Below the pieces are notes generated by a model. It had not been told where the DNA came from and did no database searches. It worked only from the letters and a program-made list of their open reading frames with translations. A stretch of 64,000 bases of DNA from Arthrobacter sp. ISL-65 (GTDB lineage Bacteria; Actinomycetota; Actinomycetes; Actinomycetales; Micrococcaceae), in assembly GCF_018613795.1 (NCBI RefSeq), contig NZ_JAGGPN010000020.1, forward strand, positions 333,289-397,288, read 5' to 3'. The translations under genes and the position numbers were made by a program. Shown here piece by piece: positions 1 to 9,006 of the stretch; within the stretch, counting starts at the first letter, position 1; each line of letters begins with the position of its first letter.

Positions 1-818
1 GCGGGATCCGATGCCGGCAGGTCCGGGATCCGGTTCCACAGCACGGGAGCCACCGCGAATTCCGCCTCGCCCACCATCGGCTGGGGGTCTATGGCGGCAA
101 AGCCGTCGGCGACAGTCTCCCCGGCGGAACGGTTCCCTGCCGCAGAGTTCGCTGGGGAGTCAGACCTGGCCAGAATGTTGAGGTAGTGGAAGTCCGTGTT
201 GACCAGGACGTCCTCCGAGGAGCGGCGGCCCACGGCGCCCCGGGTCTGGCAAACCTCGAGTGCTGCCTCCAGCAGCCACCGGGGAAACGGGCGGCTCAGC
301 TGTTCCCAGTCGGCGGGCAAGTCGTCGCTCCACTGTTCCGCACGGGCGGCTACGTGCAAAAATTCCTGCCACTGCGGCCGGCCGTCGGGCACGAGGCTCA
401 GTTCCCGCATCAGCCCGCCCCACACCTCAATGGCGGTGTCCATCGGCTCTGTCCGGAGCGACCTGCCCGCATCCAGGCGCTCAAGGAGCATGGAACACGT
501 TCCGGCGTCGGAGGCCAGCAACTTCACCGCGCCGTGGCCGTTCCACAGTGCCAGCGCATGGCGTTCAACGAGGGCTTCATCATGCGGAAAGGCCACCTTC
601 AATGCTGCGGCCGATCCCGCCGCGCGGACCGGAACCACAACCGCGCCGTGGCCGCTCCACGGAAACGCTCCCGGTTCCAGGTCAAGCTCAAGCTGCCACT
701 GGTCGAGCCGGCCACGGATCATGTCAGGAAGGGACGCCAGCCAGGCCCTGCCGGCGCTGCTGCGGGAGTAGCGGCGCGTCAGGTCCAGGGGGATGGGAAC
801 GTCTGCTGGCCGGCTCAC
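1..818 (-). CDS. Aminoglycoside/streptomycin phosphotransferase-family kinase, C-terminus cut by window edge
   Basis: At least 272 residues, read leftward and leaving the window before a stop. The frame shows a kinase core: NTDFHYLN at residues 207-214 fits the catalytic loop (Asp209 as base, Asn214 as metal ligand), and IDPQPMVGE at 243-251 fits the conserved IDP..G.VGE segment of the APH(6)/hydroxyurea kinase family (known from the family). Such enzymes phosphorylate aminoglycoside-like small molecules using ATP, but many chromosomal members have no proven resistance role. I place the start at the GTG at 818 because upstream codons show no homology. The gene follows the VIT1 homologue in the same direction after a 77-base gap. 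Substrate unknown. Confidence 0.75.
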   Translation of the reverse strand, partial: MSRPADVPIPLDLTRRYSRSSAGRAWLASLPDMIRGRLDQWQLELDLEPGAFPWSGHGAVVVPVRAAGSAAALKVAFPHDEALVERHALALWNGHGAVKLLASDAGTCSMLLERLDAGRSLRTEPMDTAIEVWGGLMRELSLVPDGRPQWQEFLHVAARAEQWSDDLPADWEQLSRPFPRWLLEAALEVCQTRGAVGRRSSEDVLVNTDFHYLNILARSDSPANSAAGNRSAGETVADGFAAIDPQPMVGEAEFAVAPVLWNRIPDLPASDP

Positions 819-895
819 AGCTCCAGCGTAGTGGAGCGGGCCTCGCGGATTGCGTAGGCCGGACAGCTCCTGCCTGGACGATGCCGCTGGCACCC

Positions 896-1639
896 CTACA
901 CAATGCCGCTGGCGCCGAGCAGGTTGCCGATAGTGAACGTCGCGGCCAGGGCGAGGCCGCCACCCACCACCACGCGTCCGGCTGCCCGGGTCTTCGAACC
1001 GCCGCCGATCCACGCGCCCACGGCGCCCGTCACGGCCAGGGCCAGCAGGACTGCTCCGAAAGTCACCGCAACGCGAATGTTTTCAGGAGGCAGCAGAATG
1101 GCCAGCATCGGCAGAATGGCCCCCAGGGTGAAGGCGATGGCTGACGCAAAGGCGGCATGCCAGGGGCTCACGATGTCCTGTTCGTCGATATTGAGCTCGG
1201 CGGACAGATGTGCAGCCAGGGCGTTGTGCTCTGTCAGTTCCCGCGCCACATTCTGGGCTGTCTCCTCGCTAAGGCCCTTGCTCCGGTAGATCGCGGTGAG
1301 CTCCAGCAGCTCCTCTTCCGGTTCCTCGGCAAGTTCGCGCCGTTCCTTCTCGATCAGCGCTTTTTGGCTGTCGCTCTGGCTGCTGACGGAGACGTACTCG
1401 CCCAGGGCCATGGATACGGCACCGCCCACGAGTCCGGCAGCACCGGCTGCGAGGATAAGGCCGTTGTCACTGGTCGCACCGGCCACGCCCACCACAATCG
1501 CAGCGACCGACACGATCCCGTCGTTGGCCCCGAGGACACCGGCGCGCAGCCAGTTCAGGCGGTGCACGATGTCGTTACCGTGGGGCTCGTTGGCGTGCTG
1601 CCCCTCAGGGGGCAACGCAGATCTGTCCGCTGAATCCAT
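896..1639 (-). CDS. VIT1/CCC1-family transporter
   Basis: 247 residues. The N-terminal half contains NWLRAGVLGANDGIVS and SMALGEYVSVSSQ, hallmarks of the VIT1/CCC1 family, which moves Fe2+ or Mn2+ across membranes in plants and yeast. Hydrophobic segments lie near residues 30-75 and, as a cluster, in the C-terminal third (about 160-247). Between them is an acidic, charged cytoplasmic stretch, the usual metal-binding region. The ATG at 1639 is chosen because family similarity begins shortly after it; an open frame extends further upstream but reads like non-coding sequence. It lies downstream of a ferritin-like protein gene on the same strand, which would fit iron handling, though that link is inference. 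Confidence 0.85.
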   Translation of the reverse strand: MDSADRSALPPEGQHANEPHGNDIVHRLNWLRAGVLGANDGIVSVAAIVVGVAGATSDNGLILAAGAAGLVGGAVSMALGEYVSVSSQSDSQKALIEKERRELAEEPEEELLELTAIYRSKGLSEETAQNVARELTEHNALAAHLSAELNIDEQDIVSPWHAAFASAIAFTLGAILPMLAILLPPENIRVAVTFGAVLLALAVTGAVGAWIGGGSKTRAAGRVVVGGGLALAATFTIGNLLGASGIV

Positions 1640-1701
1640 GGCTCCAGCAAACCACTTTGGGGCAGCCGGCTGCCAGTGGGATGTCACCGGCCGGCCCGTG
1701 C

Positions 1702-2910
1702 TTAGGGTGCGGCGGGTGTTACCGCTGCGCCGCCGTCGGTCCGGCGCGGTGCCGGCGCAGGCGGTTCCGGAAGCTCCGGCAGGAGCGCGGTGTCCAGCAC
1801 AATGCCGGGTACGGGGCCGGGATCGGACCCCCAGCGCGTGGTCCGCTGGGCAGCCGCCACCAGCGAGGAGACAGCCCACCGCCGGGTCTCACCCTCACTC
1901 AGCGCCACAAGGTCGCCGTAGACCGGGAGCGTTCCTGCTTCAAGGCTGGCCAGCCCCGCAGCCGGCTTCTGCAGGAACGAGGTGCCCAGGGAGTAGCCCG
2001 GTTCACGGGGAGGAACGGACACACAACGAGCGCGGGTGTAGGCCTCGGCCTGGTTAACGAGGGTCTCATGCGTGGCCAGCAGGGCCCTCGCCTGGTCCGC
2101 GGCGGGCGCGGCCAGGCGCGTCAGCGCCACCTGGTAGCCGTACACCGTCTCAACTTCTGTCCGGACCACCCGATTCAGGGCGGCAGCGAGCGTGGCGCTG
2201 TCAGACGGGTCCGCTGATTTGGTGGACTGGTCACTGTTGCTTGGCTGGGCGTCACCGCCTGCCTCGGCGCTGTTGCCTGATTGGGCGCTGCGGCCTGAGG
2301 GGCTGGTGACGGAGCACGCCGTGGCCGCGTTTCGCTTCGTTGTCGCGGGCGCTGAAAGGGCAGGCGACGGCGTCCCGGCAACCTGTGCCAGCGTCGTCGC
2401 CTGAAGCAGCTGAGCGGTTCCTACCGCGGCGAGCAGGCGGGCCATCCCGCCATCGGCCTTCTCCGCATGGACGAGGCGTTCCTTGCCGCTCTTGGACAGT
2501 GCAGCGACCAGCGCGGGCAGCGTGGCCGGTCGCGACGGTGCTGTCCCCGATGATGCTGCGGCGGACGGACCGGCGGTTCCCGGCGCCCCGGCCGTTGAAG
2601 TGGCGGTGGCGCCACCCGGAAGAAGGAGCGCCCGTGCCTGCGTAGTCAGCAAAGTCACAGTGTGCGAAAACAGCTGCCGCCGCGCGCCCGACGACCCGTC
2701 CGCGAGGTGCTGGCTTGCAGCCCTCAGGTCCAGGGTTTGAGCGAGGGCGGCGGCGCGCGCCTGCTCGGAGAAAGGAGGAGCTGCCGGTGCCGGGGATTCC
2801 CGCGGAATCAGCGCAAAACCGAGGCTCAGCACCAGGAATGCGGCGAGAGCCAGCAGGCCATACCGGAGATAGCTGGCCGTCCTTCTTTTTCGCCCGCTGT
2901 CGTCATTCAC
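1702..2910 (-). CDS. Membrane-anchored ferritin-like (DUF4439) protein
   Basis: 402 residues from the GTG at 2910. One transmembrane segment lies near residues 14-35 after an Arg/Lys-rich start, so most of the protein should be outside. A low-complexity Ala/Ser/Thr-rich middle separates two helical parts. The C-terminal part, with motifs such as VYGYQVALTRLA and ALLATHETLVNQAEAY, matches DUF4439, a ferritin-like four-helix family of unknown function. The start is uncertain: another in-frame GTG lies at 2985, and neither has a clear ribosome-binding site. It diverges from rimP, which starts at 3016. Confidence 0.75.
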   Translation of the reverse strand: MNDDSGRKRRTASYLRYGLLALAAFLVLSLGFALIPRESPAPAAPPFSEQARAAALAQTLDLRAASQHLADGSSGARRQLFSHTVTLLTTQARALLLPGGATATSTAGAPGTAGPSAAASSGTAPSRPATLPALVAALSKSGKERLVHAEKADGGMARLLAAVGTAQLLQATTLAQVAGTPSPALSAPATTKRNAATACSVTSPSGRSAQSGNSAEAGGDAQPSNSDQSTKSADPSDSATLAAALNRVVRTEVETVYGYQVALTRLAAPAADQARALLATHETLVNQAEAYTRARCVSVPPREPGYSLGTSFLQKPAAGLASLEAGTLPVYGDLVALSEGETRRWAVSSLVAAAQRTTRWGSDPGPVPGIVLDTALLPELPEPPAPAPRRTDGGAAVTPAAP

Positions 2911-3015
2911 AACAGACCATGTTGTCACGGCCGCGTGGAAGTCCGTGCACCAAGCCGCCCGGAAAATCGCTACGCTAGTAGACACAACATCATCTAACGG
3001 GAGGCGGCCGGCATC

Positions 3016-3633
3016 GTGAGCAATGCAGAAGCCACGACTTCATCAGACCGGACCGACGCGGGAAAGGCTGAACCCGCGGCTGTCCACAATCCCGAGGCTG
3101 AGCGCCTCCGGGCGCTGCTGGAGCCCGCGGTCCAGTCGCACCGGCTTTACCTCGAGGATGTTGCCATCCACATCGCAGGGTCCAACCGCGTGGTCCACGT
3201 AGTGGTGGATCTGCCGCAGGAAGAAACGGGAGGGGTGGGCCTTGACGTCATCGCAGACATCTCCAAGGAGCTCTCCGACATCCTGGACAGCGACCCCAGC
3301 ACGGACAGCCGTCCCTATGACCTCGAAGTTTCATCGCCCGGCGTGGGCCGGCCGCTGACCGAGCCCCGGCACTGGCACCGCGCCCGCGGCCGGATGGTTG
3401 CGGTCAACGTGATCCAAGGCGAGAACGTCACGGGCAGGATCAGCTCCGTTGACGACGCCGGCGTGACCCTCGTTCCCGAAATCGCCGTGAAGAAGGGCAT
3501 GAAGCCCAAGCAGGGCGACCCCGTAAAACTTCCTTTCGACAAGATCCGCAGCGGAAAAGTCGAAATTGAGTTCAGCCGCCTCGACGAGGCCGGTCTGGAA
3601 ACTGAGCACAATGGACCTTCTGAGGAGGCCTGA
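3016..3633 (+). CDS. rimP: Ribosome maturation factor RimP
   Basis: 205 residues, GTG start preceded by a GGGAGGCGG ribosome-binding site. RimP binds the 30S subunit and helps mature the 16S rRNA pseudoknot. The N-terminal alpha/beta domain contains a [15 protein letters not shown] stretch and the typical [14 protein letters not shown] motif. The C-terminal SH3-like domain follows (residues ~115-185). A -10-like TACGCT at 2971-2976 could drive the operon. The stop codon overlaps the nusA start (TGATG), so translation is probably coupled. First gene of rimP-nusA-ylxR-infB-rbfA. Confidence 0.95.
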   Translation: MSNAEATTSSDRTDAGKAEPAAVHNPEAERLRALLEPAVQSHRLYLEDVAIHIAGSNRVVHVVVDLPQEETGGVGLDVIADISKELSDILDSDPSTDSRPYDLEVSSPGVGRPLTEPRHWHRARGRMVAVNVIQGENVTGRISSVDDAGVTLVPEIAVKKGMKPKQGDPVKLPFDKIRSGKVEIEFSRLDEAGLETEHNGPSEEA

Positions 3634-4610
3634 TGGATATTGACATGAGCGCGCTGAGACTCCTGGAGCGTGAGCGCGAAATCCCGCTGGATCTCCTCAT
3701 CCCCACGATCGAGCAGGCCCTGCTCGTCGCCTACCACAAGTCACCGGGCGCCTTCGAGAAGGCCCGGGCGGAGCTGGACCGCAAGAGCGGCCACGTGACC
3801 ATCTGGGCCACCGAAATCGACGACGACGGCGCGCCCATCGGCGAGTTCGAGCACACGCCGGCCGGGTTCGGCCGCATCGCCGCCAGCACCGCCCGGCAGA
3901 TCATCCTGCAGCGGTTGCGCGACGTTGAGGACGATAACGTCCTGGGCGAATTCAAGGGCCGCGAGGGTGAACTCGTTGCCGGGCTGATCCAGCAGGGCAA
4001 CAACCCGCACATGATCCAGGTCAACCTGGGCTCCGTGGAAGCCCTGCTTCCGCCGCCGGAGCAGGTGCCGGGGGAGAAGTACACCCACGGCAACCGGCTG
4101 CGCGCGTACGTGATCGACGTGCACCGCGGCACCAAGGGCCCGTCCATCACCCTGTCCCGTTCGCACCCGGGCCTGGTTCGGAAGCTTTTCGAACTGGAGG
4201 TCCCCGAGATCGCCGACCGCTCCGTGGAGATCGTCGCCCTGGCCCGCGAAGCCGGGCACCGCACCAAGATCGCGGTCAAGGCAAACACCCAGGGCATCAA
4301 CGCCAAGGGCGCGTGCATCGGCGAAATGGGTTCGCGCGTGCGGGCGGTCATGACCGAACTGAACGACGAAAAGATCGACATCGTTGACTTCAGCGAGGAT
4401 CCGGCCACCTTCATCGCCAGCGCACTGTCGCCGTCGCGTGTGAATTCAGTCACCATCACGGACGAGGCCACCCGCTCGGCCCGCGTCGTGGTGCCGGACT
4501 ACCAGCTCTCCCTTGCCATTGGCAAGGAGGGCCAGAACGCCCGCCTCGCCGCCAAGCTGACGGGATGGCGAATCGATATCGTCTCCGACGCCGCCGCTCC
4601 CCGCGGTTAG
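3633..4610 (+). CDS. nusA: Transcription termination/antitermination factor NusA
   Basis: 325 residues. NusA binds RNA polymerase and nascent RNA and tunes pausing, termination and antitermination. The order of domains is an N-terminal polymerase-binding domain (1-~125), an S1 domain (~130-200) and two KH domains. KH1 contains [11 protein letters not shown], and KH2 contains [17 protein letters not shown] (GKEG as the GxxG loop). It ends just after KH2, as usual for actinobacteria, without the acidic repeats of the E. coli protein. The ATG overlaps the rimP stop by one base. Two hairpins follow the gene (4617-4642, 4665-4687). Confidence 0.96.
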   Translation: MDIDMSALRLLEREREIPLDLLIPTIEQALLVAYHKSPGAFEKARAELDRKSGHVTIWATEIDDDGAPIGEFEHTPAGFGRIAASTARQIILQRLRDVEDDNVLGEFKGREGELVAGLIQQGNNPHMIQVNLGSVEALLPPPEQVPGEKYTHGNRLRAYVIDVHRGTKGPSITLSRSHPGLVRKLFELEVPEIADRSVEIVALAREAGHRTKIAVKANTQGINAKGACIGEMGSRVRAVMTELNDEKIDIVDFSEDPATFIASALSPSRVNSVTITDEATRSARVVVPDYQLSLAIGKEGQNARLAAKLTGWRIDIVSDAAAPRG

Positions 4611-4616
4611 CGCTGC

Positions 4617-4642
4617 GCCGGACGGAGACCAGACCGTCCGGC
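4617..4642 (+). terminator. Hairpin directly after nusA
   Basis: GCCGGACGG (4617-4625) pairs perfectly with CCGTCCGGC (4634-4642) around an 8-base loop. There is no U-tract, so alone it may be an RNA 3' end or a processing site rather than a full intrinsic terminator. Confidence 0.45.
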
Positions 4643-4664
4643 ACAAGCCCTGACCTCGACCGAT

Positions 4665-4687
4665 CTGCCCGCCCCCGCGGCGGGCAG
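4665..4687 (+). terminator. Likely partial terminator between nusA and ylxR
   Basis: CTGCCCGCC (4665-4673) pairs with GGCGGGCAG (4679-4687) around a 5-base loop, followed by the T-rich TTTCAGTTT. A -10-like TAGAAT at 4727-4732 follows it, so ylxR-infB could have its own promoter as well as read-through from rimP-nusA. Confidence 0.5.
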
Positions 4688-4865
4688 TTTCAGTTTCCGG
4701 TTTCGGGTATGGGGCCCGTCAGGGGCTAGAATAGAACGTGGCCGCGCCTAGCGGCCGGCATCAGCGTGTTCGTGCGCCCGGGTTCCTGCCGCAAGCAGGT
4801 CCTGCCGAAAGGCAGTGACGGGTGGCCGGGCAGGCAGATAGGTACAGGCAGGAAGATACTCGGCA

Positions 4866-5207
4866 GTGGCACACGTGCAACAACTCGGGAATCAGCCGCA
4901 GCGTACCTGCATCGGATGCCGGAAAAAGGGTCCGCGGTCAGAGTTGCTCCGGCTCGTCTCCGACACCGGCGGTTCGTCCGCCGTCGTGGTGGATGAACGA
5001 CGTCGGATGGCTGGCCGGGGTGCATGGCTGCACCCCAGCGAAGCGTGCCTGGCCCTGGCGGTCAAGCGGCGAGCCTTCGGGAGGGCCCTCAACGGGTCAA
5101 CCGGAACCGCCGCCGTCGAACGCCGGATAACGGCAGGAGCGCACGCTGCGGACGTCCCGGCGTCTGCAGTACCAACCGTCCAACCTGAAAGCGGGTCAGA
5201 AATCTGA
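4866..5207 (+). CDS. ylxR: YlxR-family (DUF448) nucleic-acid-binding protein
   Basis: 113 residues, GTG start. The protein has the YlxR signature: RTCIGCRKKGPRSELLRL at residues ~13-30 and GRGAWLHP..CLALAVKRRAFGRAL further on. YlxR is a small RNA-binding fold that is nearly always encoded between nusA and infB; in Bacillus it affects gene expression broadly, and an RNase P interaction has been reported for a homologue. A 255-base gap with hairpins and a possible promoter separates it from nusA. The C-terminal ~30 residues are Ala/Val/Thr-rich and not part of the domain. Confidence 0.9.
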   Translation: MAHVQQLGNQPQRTCIGCRKKGPRSELLRLVSDTGGSSAVVVDERRRMAGRGAWLHPSEACLALAVKRRAFGRALNGSTGTAAVERRITAGAHAADVPASAVPTVQPESGSEI

Positions 5208-5327
5208 TGGAAACCCGATGAGTTCCCAGCGATGAGCGCGTAACGATGACAACTTTGTTGCGCTCTGCAATGGGCCTTTCAGCTGTAACCGCAGCGGGGG
5301 CCCGCAGTAAGAAGTAGACGGTTCGTG

Positions 5328-5355
5328 CCTGGCTCGGTGCGGACCGAGACAGGAG
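5328..5355 (+). promoter_or_regulatory. Hairpin overlapping the infB ribosome-binding site
   Basis: CCTG-G-CTCGGT (5328-5338) pairs with ACCGAG-A-CAGG (5343-5353) around a GCGG tetraloop, with one G-A mismatch. The 3' arm includes the first bases of the AGGAG Shine-Dalgarno sequence (5351-5355), so folding would mask it. Seen directly in the sequence; a regulatory role is inferred. Confidence 0.45.
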
Positions 5356-5359
5356 AAAT

Positions 5360-8248
5360 GTGGCCAAGGTCCGCGTACATGAGCTTGCAAAAGAGCTCGG
5401 TATTACTTCCAAAGATGCAGTAACCAAACTGCAGGAACTGGGCGAATTTGTTCGCTCCGCCTCTTCCACCATTGAGGCCCCCGTGGTGCGGAAACTCCGC
5501 AACGCGTTCCCGGCTGCCGCCGCTTCGAAGTCCGAAGCCCCCGCAGCCGCCCCCAAGTCCCCGGCCAAGCCGGCGGATTCCCGTCCCGCGCCGGCTCCCG
5601 GCCCCGCTGCCCCCAAGGCTGCGGCGCCTGCTCCGGCTCCCGCACCAGCACCGGCACCGGCACCGGCCCCCAAGGCCGAGGCGCCTGCAGCTCCGGCTGC
5701 TCCCGCCGCTCCGGCAGCTCCCGCTGCATCCACGCCTGCTGCGCCCTCCACCGGCGCCAAGCCGGGAGCGCGTCCCGCACCGAAGGCCGAGACCCCCTCA
5801 CGTCCGGGCGGTGCTCCGCGTCCCGGTGGCCCCCGCCCCGGCAACAACCCCTTCGCCACGTCCCAGGGCATGCCCCGCGGCCGCGGTGGAGACGGCGAAC
5901 GTCCGCCGCGCCCGGGCAACAACCCGTTTGCAACTTCCCAGGGCATGCCCCGTGCCGGCGGCCGCACTGACGGCGACCGTCCCGGCGGCCCGCGTCCGGC
6001 AGCCGGTGCAGGCGGACCCCGCCCCGGTGCTCCGCGTCCCGGCGCTACGCCCGGCCCGCGTCCTGCGGCTGGCGCAGGCGGCGCCCGTCCCGGCGGTCCC
6101 CGCCCGGGTGCCGGTGGAAACCGGCCCACGCCTGGCATGATGCCTAACCGCACCGAGCGTCCCGCACCTGCAGGTGCCGGGCGTCCCGGTGGCGGCGGCC
6201 GCGGTCCTGGCGGCCCCGGCCGTCCCGGCGCTCCCGGAACCGGCGGTCCCGGTGCCGGTGGCGGTGCTCCGGCCGGCGGTGGCTTCGGCAAGGGCGGCCG
6301 CGGTCGCGGTGGCACCCAGGGTGCGTTCGGTAAGGGCGGCGCTGGCCGTGGCAAGCAGCGCAAGTCGAAGCGCGCAAAGCGCCAGGAACTTGAGCAGATG
6401 AGCGCACCGTCGCTGGGTGGCGTGAGCGTACCCCGCGGCGACGGCAACACCGTTATCCGGCTTCGCCGCGGCTCGTCCATCACGGACTTCGCTGACAAGA
6501 TCGAGGCGAACCCCGCCGCACTGGTTACCGTGCTCTTCCACCTCGGTGAAATGGCGACGGCAACCCAGTCGCTGGACGAGGACACCTTTGCCCTGCTCGG
6601 TGAGGAACTCGGCTACAAGCTGCAGGTTGTTTCGCCGGAGGACGAGGAGCGCGAGCTGCTCTCCACCTTCGACATTGACTTCGAAGCCGAGCTCGAAGCT
6701 GAAGGCGATGAAGACCTCGAGGCTCGTCCTCCGGTAGTCACCGTCATGGGCCACGTTGACCACGGTAAGACCCGCCTGCTGGACGCGATCCGTAATTCTG
6801 ACGTCGTTGCCGGCGAGCACGGTGGCATCACCCAGCACATCGGTGCCTACCAGATCAGCCACGAGCACGAGGGCAACGTACGCGACATCACCTTCATCGA
6901 TACCCCTGGTCACGAGGCGTTCACCGCCATGCGTGCCCGTGGCGCGAAGGTCACGGACATCGCCATCCTGGTTGTGGCAGCGGACGACGGCGTAATGCCC
7001 CAGACCGTTGAAGCCCTCAACCACGCCCAGGCGGCCAACGTGCCGATCGTCGTGGCTGTGAACAAGATCGACAAGGAAGGCGCCAACCCGGACAAGGTCA
7101 AGGGTCAGCTCACCGAGTACGGACTGGTTCCCGAAGAATACGGTGGCGACACCATGTTCGTTGAGGTCTCTGCCCGCCAGAACGTGAACATCAACGAACT
7201 GATCGACGCCGTGCTCCTGACCGCCGACGCCGCGCTGGACCTGCGGGCCAACCCGGACAAGGCCGCCCGAGGTATCGCCATCGAAGCGAACCTGGATAAG
7301 GGCCGCGGTTCCGTGGCCACCGTCCTGGTGCAGTCCGGTACCCTCGCGGTCGGCGACACGATCGTGGCCGGCACGGCCCACGGCCGCGTCCGCGCCATGT
7401 TCGACGAGGACGGCGAGGCCCTCGACGTCGCACTGCCGTCCCGTCCGGTTCAGGTCCTCGGCCTGTCCAACGTGCCGCGCGCCGGTGACACCTTCCTGGT
7501 GACCTCCGACGAGCGCACGGCCCGCCAGATCGCCGAAAAGCGTGAAGCTGCTGACCGCAACGCCCAGCTCGCCAAGCGCCGCAAGCGCATCAGCCTGGAA
7601 GACTTCGACCAGGCCGTCGCCGAAGGCAAGATCGACACCCTCAACCTCATCCTCAAGGGTGACGTGTCCGGTGCCGTCGAAGCCCTCGAGGACGCGCTGC
7701 TCAAGATCGACGTCGGCGAAGGCGTGCAGCTCCGCGTCATCCACCGCGGTGTCGGTGCGATCACGCAGAACGACGTCAACCTGGCAACGGTCGACAGCGC
7801 CGTCATCATCGGCTTCAACGTCAAGCCCGCCGAGCGGGTTGCCGAACTGGCAGACCGCGAAGGCGTGGACATGCGCTTCTACTCCGTCATCTACGCAGCA
7901 ATCGATGACATCGAGCTGGCCCTCAAGGGAATGCTCAAGCCGGAGTACGAGGAGGCCCAGCTGGGCACCGCCGAAGTCCGCGAAGTGTTCCGTTCCTCCA
8001 AGTTCGGCAACATCGCAGGTTCCATCGTTCGCTCGGGCACCATCCGACGCAACACGAAGGCCCGCATCAGCCGCGGCGGCAAGATCATCGGCGACAACCT
8101 CACGGTGGAGACGCTCAAGCGCTTCAAGGACGACGCCACCGAGGTCCGCACGGACTTCGAGTGCGGTATCGGACTTGGCTCGTTCAACGACATCACCGAA
8201 GGCGACATCATCGAGACCTTCGAGATGCGCGAGAAGCCGCGCGTCTAA
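5360..8248 (+). CDS. infB: Translation initiation factor IF-2
   Basis: 962 residues; GTG start 4 bases after AGGAG. IF-2 is the GTPase that recruits initiator fMet-tRNA and joins ribosomal subunits. An N-terminal IF2N domain (1-~55) is followed by a long Ala/Pro then Gly/Arg/Pro-rich linker (~55-350), a second IF2N-like region (~370-440) and the GTPase domain: G1 GHVDHGKT (464-471), G3 DTPGH (514-518), G4 NKID (568-571). Domains II-IV run to the end. The linker holds a near-duplicate, [14 protein letters not shown], at residues ~160-173 and ~185-198. Its ribosome-binding site lies in a hairpin. A GC-rich stem-loop follows the stop. Confidence 0.97.
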   Translation: MAKVRVHELAKELGITSKDAVTKLQELGEFVRSASSTIEAPVVRKLRNAFPAAAASKSEAPAAAPKSPAKPADSRPAPAPGPAAPKAAAPAPAPAPAPAPAPAPKAEAPAAPAAPAAPAAPAASTPAAPSTGAKPGARPAPKAETPSRPGGAPRPGGPRPGNNPFATSQGMPRGRGGDGERPPRPGNNPFATSQGMPRAGGRTDGDRPGGPRPAAGAGGPRPGAPRPGATPGPRPAAGAGGARPGGPRPGAGGNRPTPGMMPNRTERPAPAGAGRPGGGGRGPGGPGRPGAPGTGGPGAGGGAPAGGGFGKGGRGRGGTQGAFGKGGAGRGKQRKSKRAKRQELEQMSAPSLGGVSVPRGDGNTVIRLRRGSSITDFADKIEANPAALVTVLFHLGEMATATQSLDEDTFALLGEELGYKLQVVSPEDEERELLSTFDIDFEAELEAEGDEDLEARPPVVTVMGHVDHGKTRLLDAIRNSDVVAGEHGGITQHIGAYQISHEHEGNVRDITFIDTPGHEAFTAMRARGAKVTDIAILVVAADDGVMPQTVEALNHAQAANVPIVVAVNKIDKEGANPDKVKGQLTEYGLVPEEYGGDTMFVEVSARQNVNINELIDAVLLTADAALDLRANPDKAARGIAIEANLDKGRGSVATVLVQSGTLAVGDTIVAGTAHGRVRAMFDEDGEALDVALPSRPVQVLGLSNVPRAGDTFLVTSDERTARQIAEKREAADRNAQLAKRRKRISLEDFDQAVAEGKIDTLNLILKGDVSGAVEALEDALLKIDVGEGVQLRVIHRGVGAITQNDVNLATVDSAVIIGFNVKPAERVAELADREGVDMRFYSVIYAAIDDIELALKGMLKPEYEEAQLGTAEVREVFRSSKFGNIAGSIVRSGTIRRNTKARISRGGKIIGDNLTVETLKRFKDDATEVRTDFECGIGLGSFNDITEGDIIETFEMREKPRV

Positions 8249-8266
8249 TCGGTTTAGCGTTACAGA

Positions 8267-8300
8267 GGCGGGGCCGTTGGATTTTTCCGGCGGCCCCGCC
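8267..8300 (+). terminator. Stem-loop after infB
   Basis: GGCGGGGCCG (8267-8276) pairs with CGGCCCCGCC (8291-8300). The T-run is in the loop rather than after the stem, so termination strength is uncertain. The same stem sequence occurs in the terminator after pnp (21925-21957). Confidence 0.5.
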
Positions 8301-8390
8301 CCTTCGCCGGACCCCCACAATCGCTACGCGCTGACGCATGTTCCATGCGTTGGCGCGCCCCAGTTTTCTATTTCCATCCAGGAGGATGTC

Positions 8391-8900
8391 ATGGCTGATC
8401 CGGCACGCGCTGCCAAGTTGGCGCAACGGATTAAGGTTGTTGTTGCTGAGGCTTTGGGCCGGAAGGTGAAGGATCCCCGGCTTGAGGGGATTACCGTCAC
8501 TGACGCCCGTGTGACCAATGACCTGCAGCATGCCACCGTCTACTACACCGTCTTCGGCGACCAGGCCGTACAGGCTGATGCCGCCAAGGGGCTGGAGAAG
8601 GCCAAGGGTGTGCTGAGGCAGGAAGTGGGCCGGAACATCACCGTCCGGCTAACGCCTACGCTGGAGTTCGTCGCGGACCAGATTCCCGTGAACGCGTCCA
8701 ACCTCGAAGAACTGCTCCGCACCGCGAAGCAGCGCGATGCCGAGGTGGCTGAACTGGCCCGGAACGCCAAGCCCGCGGGCGACGCCGACCCGTACAAGAG
8801 CGACGCCCAGCCGAACGTGGAAATCGACGAAGACGACTTCGACGAAGAGGGCCTCGGCCTCGCGGATGACGACGCTATCGACGAGGACCGGAACCGCTAA
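8391..8900 (+). CDS. rbfA: 30S ribosome-binding factor RbfA
   Basis: 169 residues, ATG start after AGGAGG (8380-8385). RbfA is a KH-fold assembly factor that binds the 30S subunit near the 16S 5' helix and acts in cold adaptation and late maturation. The core (1-~125) carries KDPRLEGITVTDARVTNDLQ and the family's FVADQIPVNASNLEELL. The last ~35 residues are an acidic tail (EIDEDDFDEEGLG) usual in actinobacteria. A strong terminator follows. Confidence 0.95.
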   Translation: MADPARAAKLAQRIKVVVAEALGRKVKDPRLEGITVTDARVTNDLQHATVYYTVFGDQAVQADAAKGLEKAKGVLRQEVGRNITVRLTPTLEFVADQIPVNASNLEELLRTAKQRDAEVAELARNAKPAGDADPYKSDAQPNVEIDEDDFDEEGLGLADDDAIDEDRNR

Positions 8901-8944
8901 CGTTGCCGGTTCTGCGCCGCAGAGCCCATGCCATCATGCACTGA

Positions 8945-8991
8945 AAGGGTGCGGCCGGATCTAATCAATCCGGCCGCACCCTTACTTTTTT
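8945..8991 (+). terminator. Strong intrinsic terminator after rbfA
   Basis: A perfect 16-bp stem (8945-8960 with 8968-8983) around a 7-base loop, followed by a run of six Ts at 8986-8991. It lies between rbfA (+) and the convergent ScyD-like gene (-); the A-rich 5' flank is short, so the rightward direction should be stronger. Confidence 0.9.
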
Positions 8992-9006
8992 GCTGCCCTT
9001 ACTTTG

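Noticed and set aside
5574-6360. Repetitive GC-rich DNA in infB as a CRISPR or mobile repeat
   Set aside because: The units code for Ala/Pro and Gly/Arg/Pro linkers in frame; there is no regular spacer structure.
5798-8320. An 840-codon open frame opposite infB on the minus strand
   Set aside because: It mirrors the codon structure of infB, is full of Gly/Thr/Ala/Val/Asp low-complexity sequence, and has no family signature; a typical high-GC antisense artefact.
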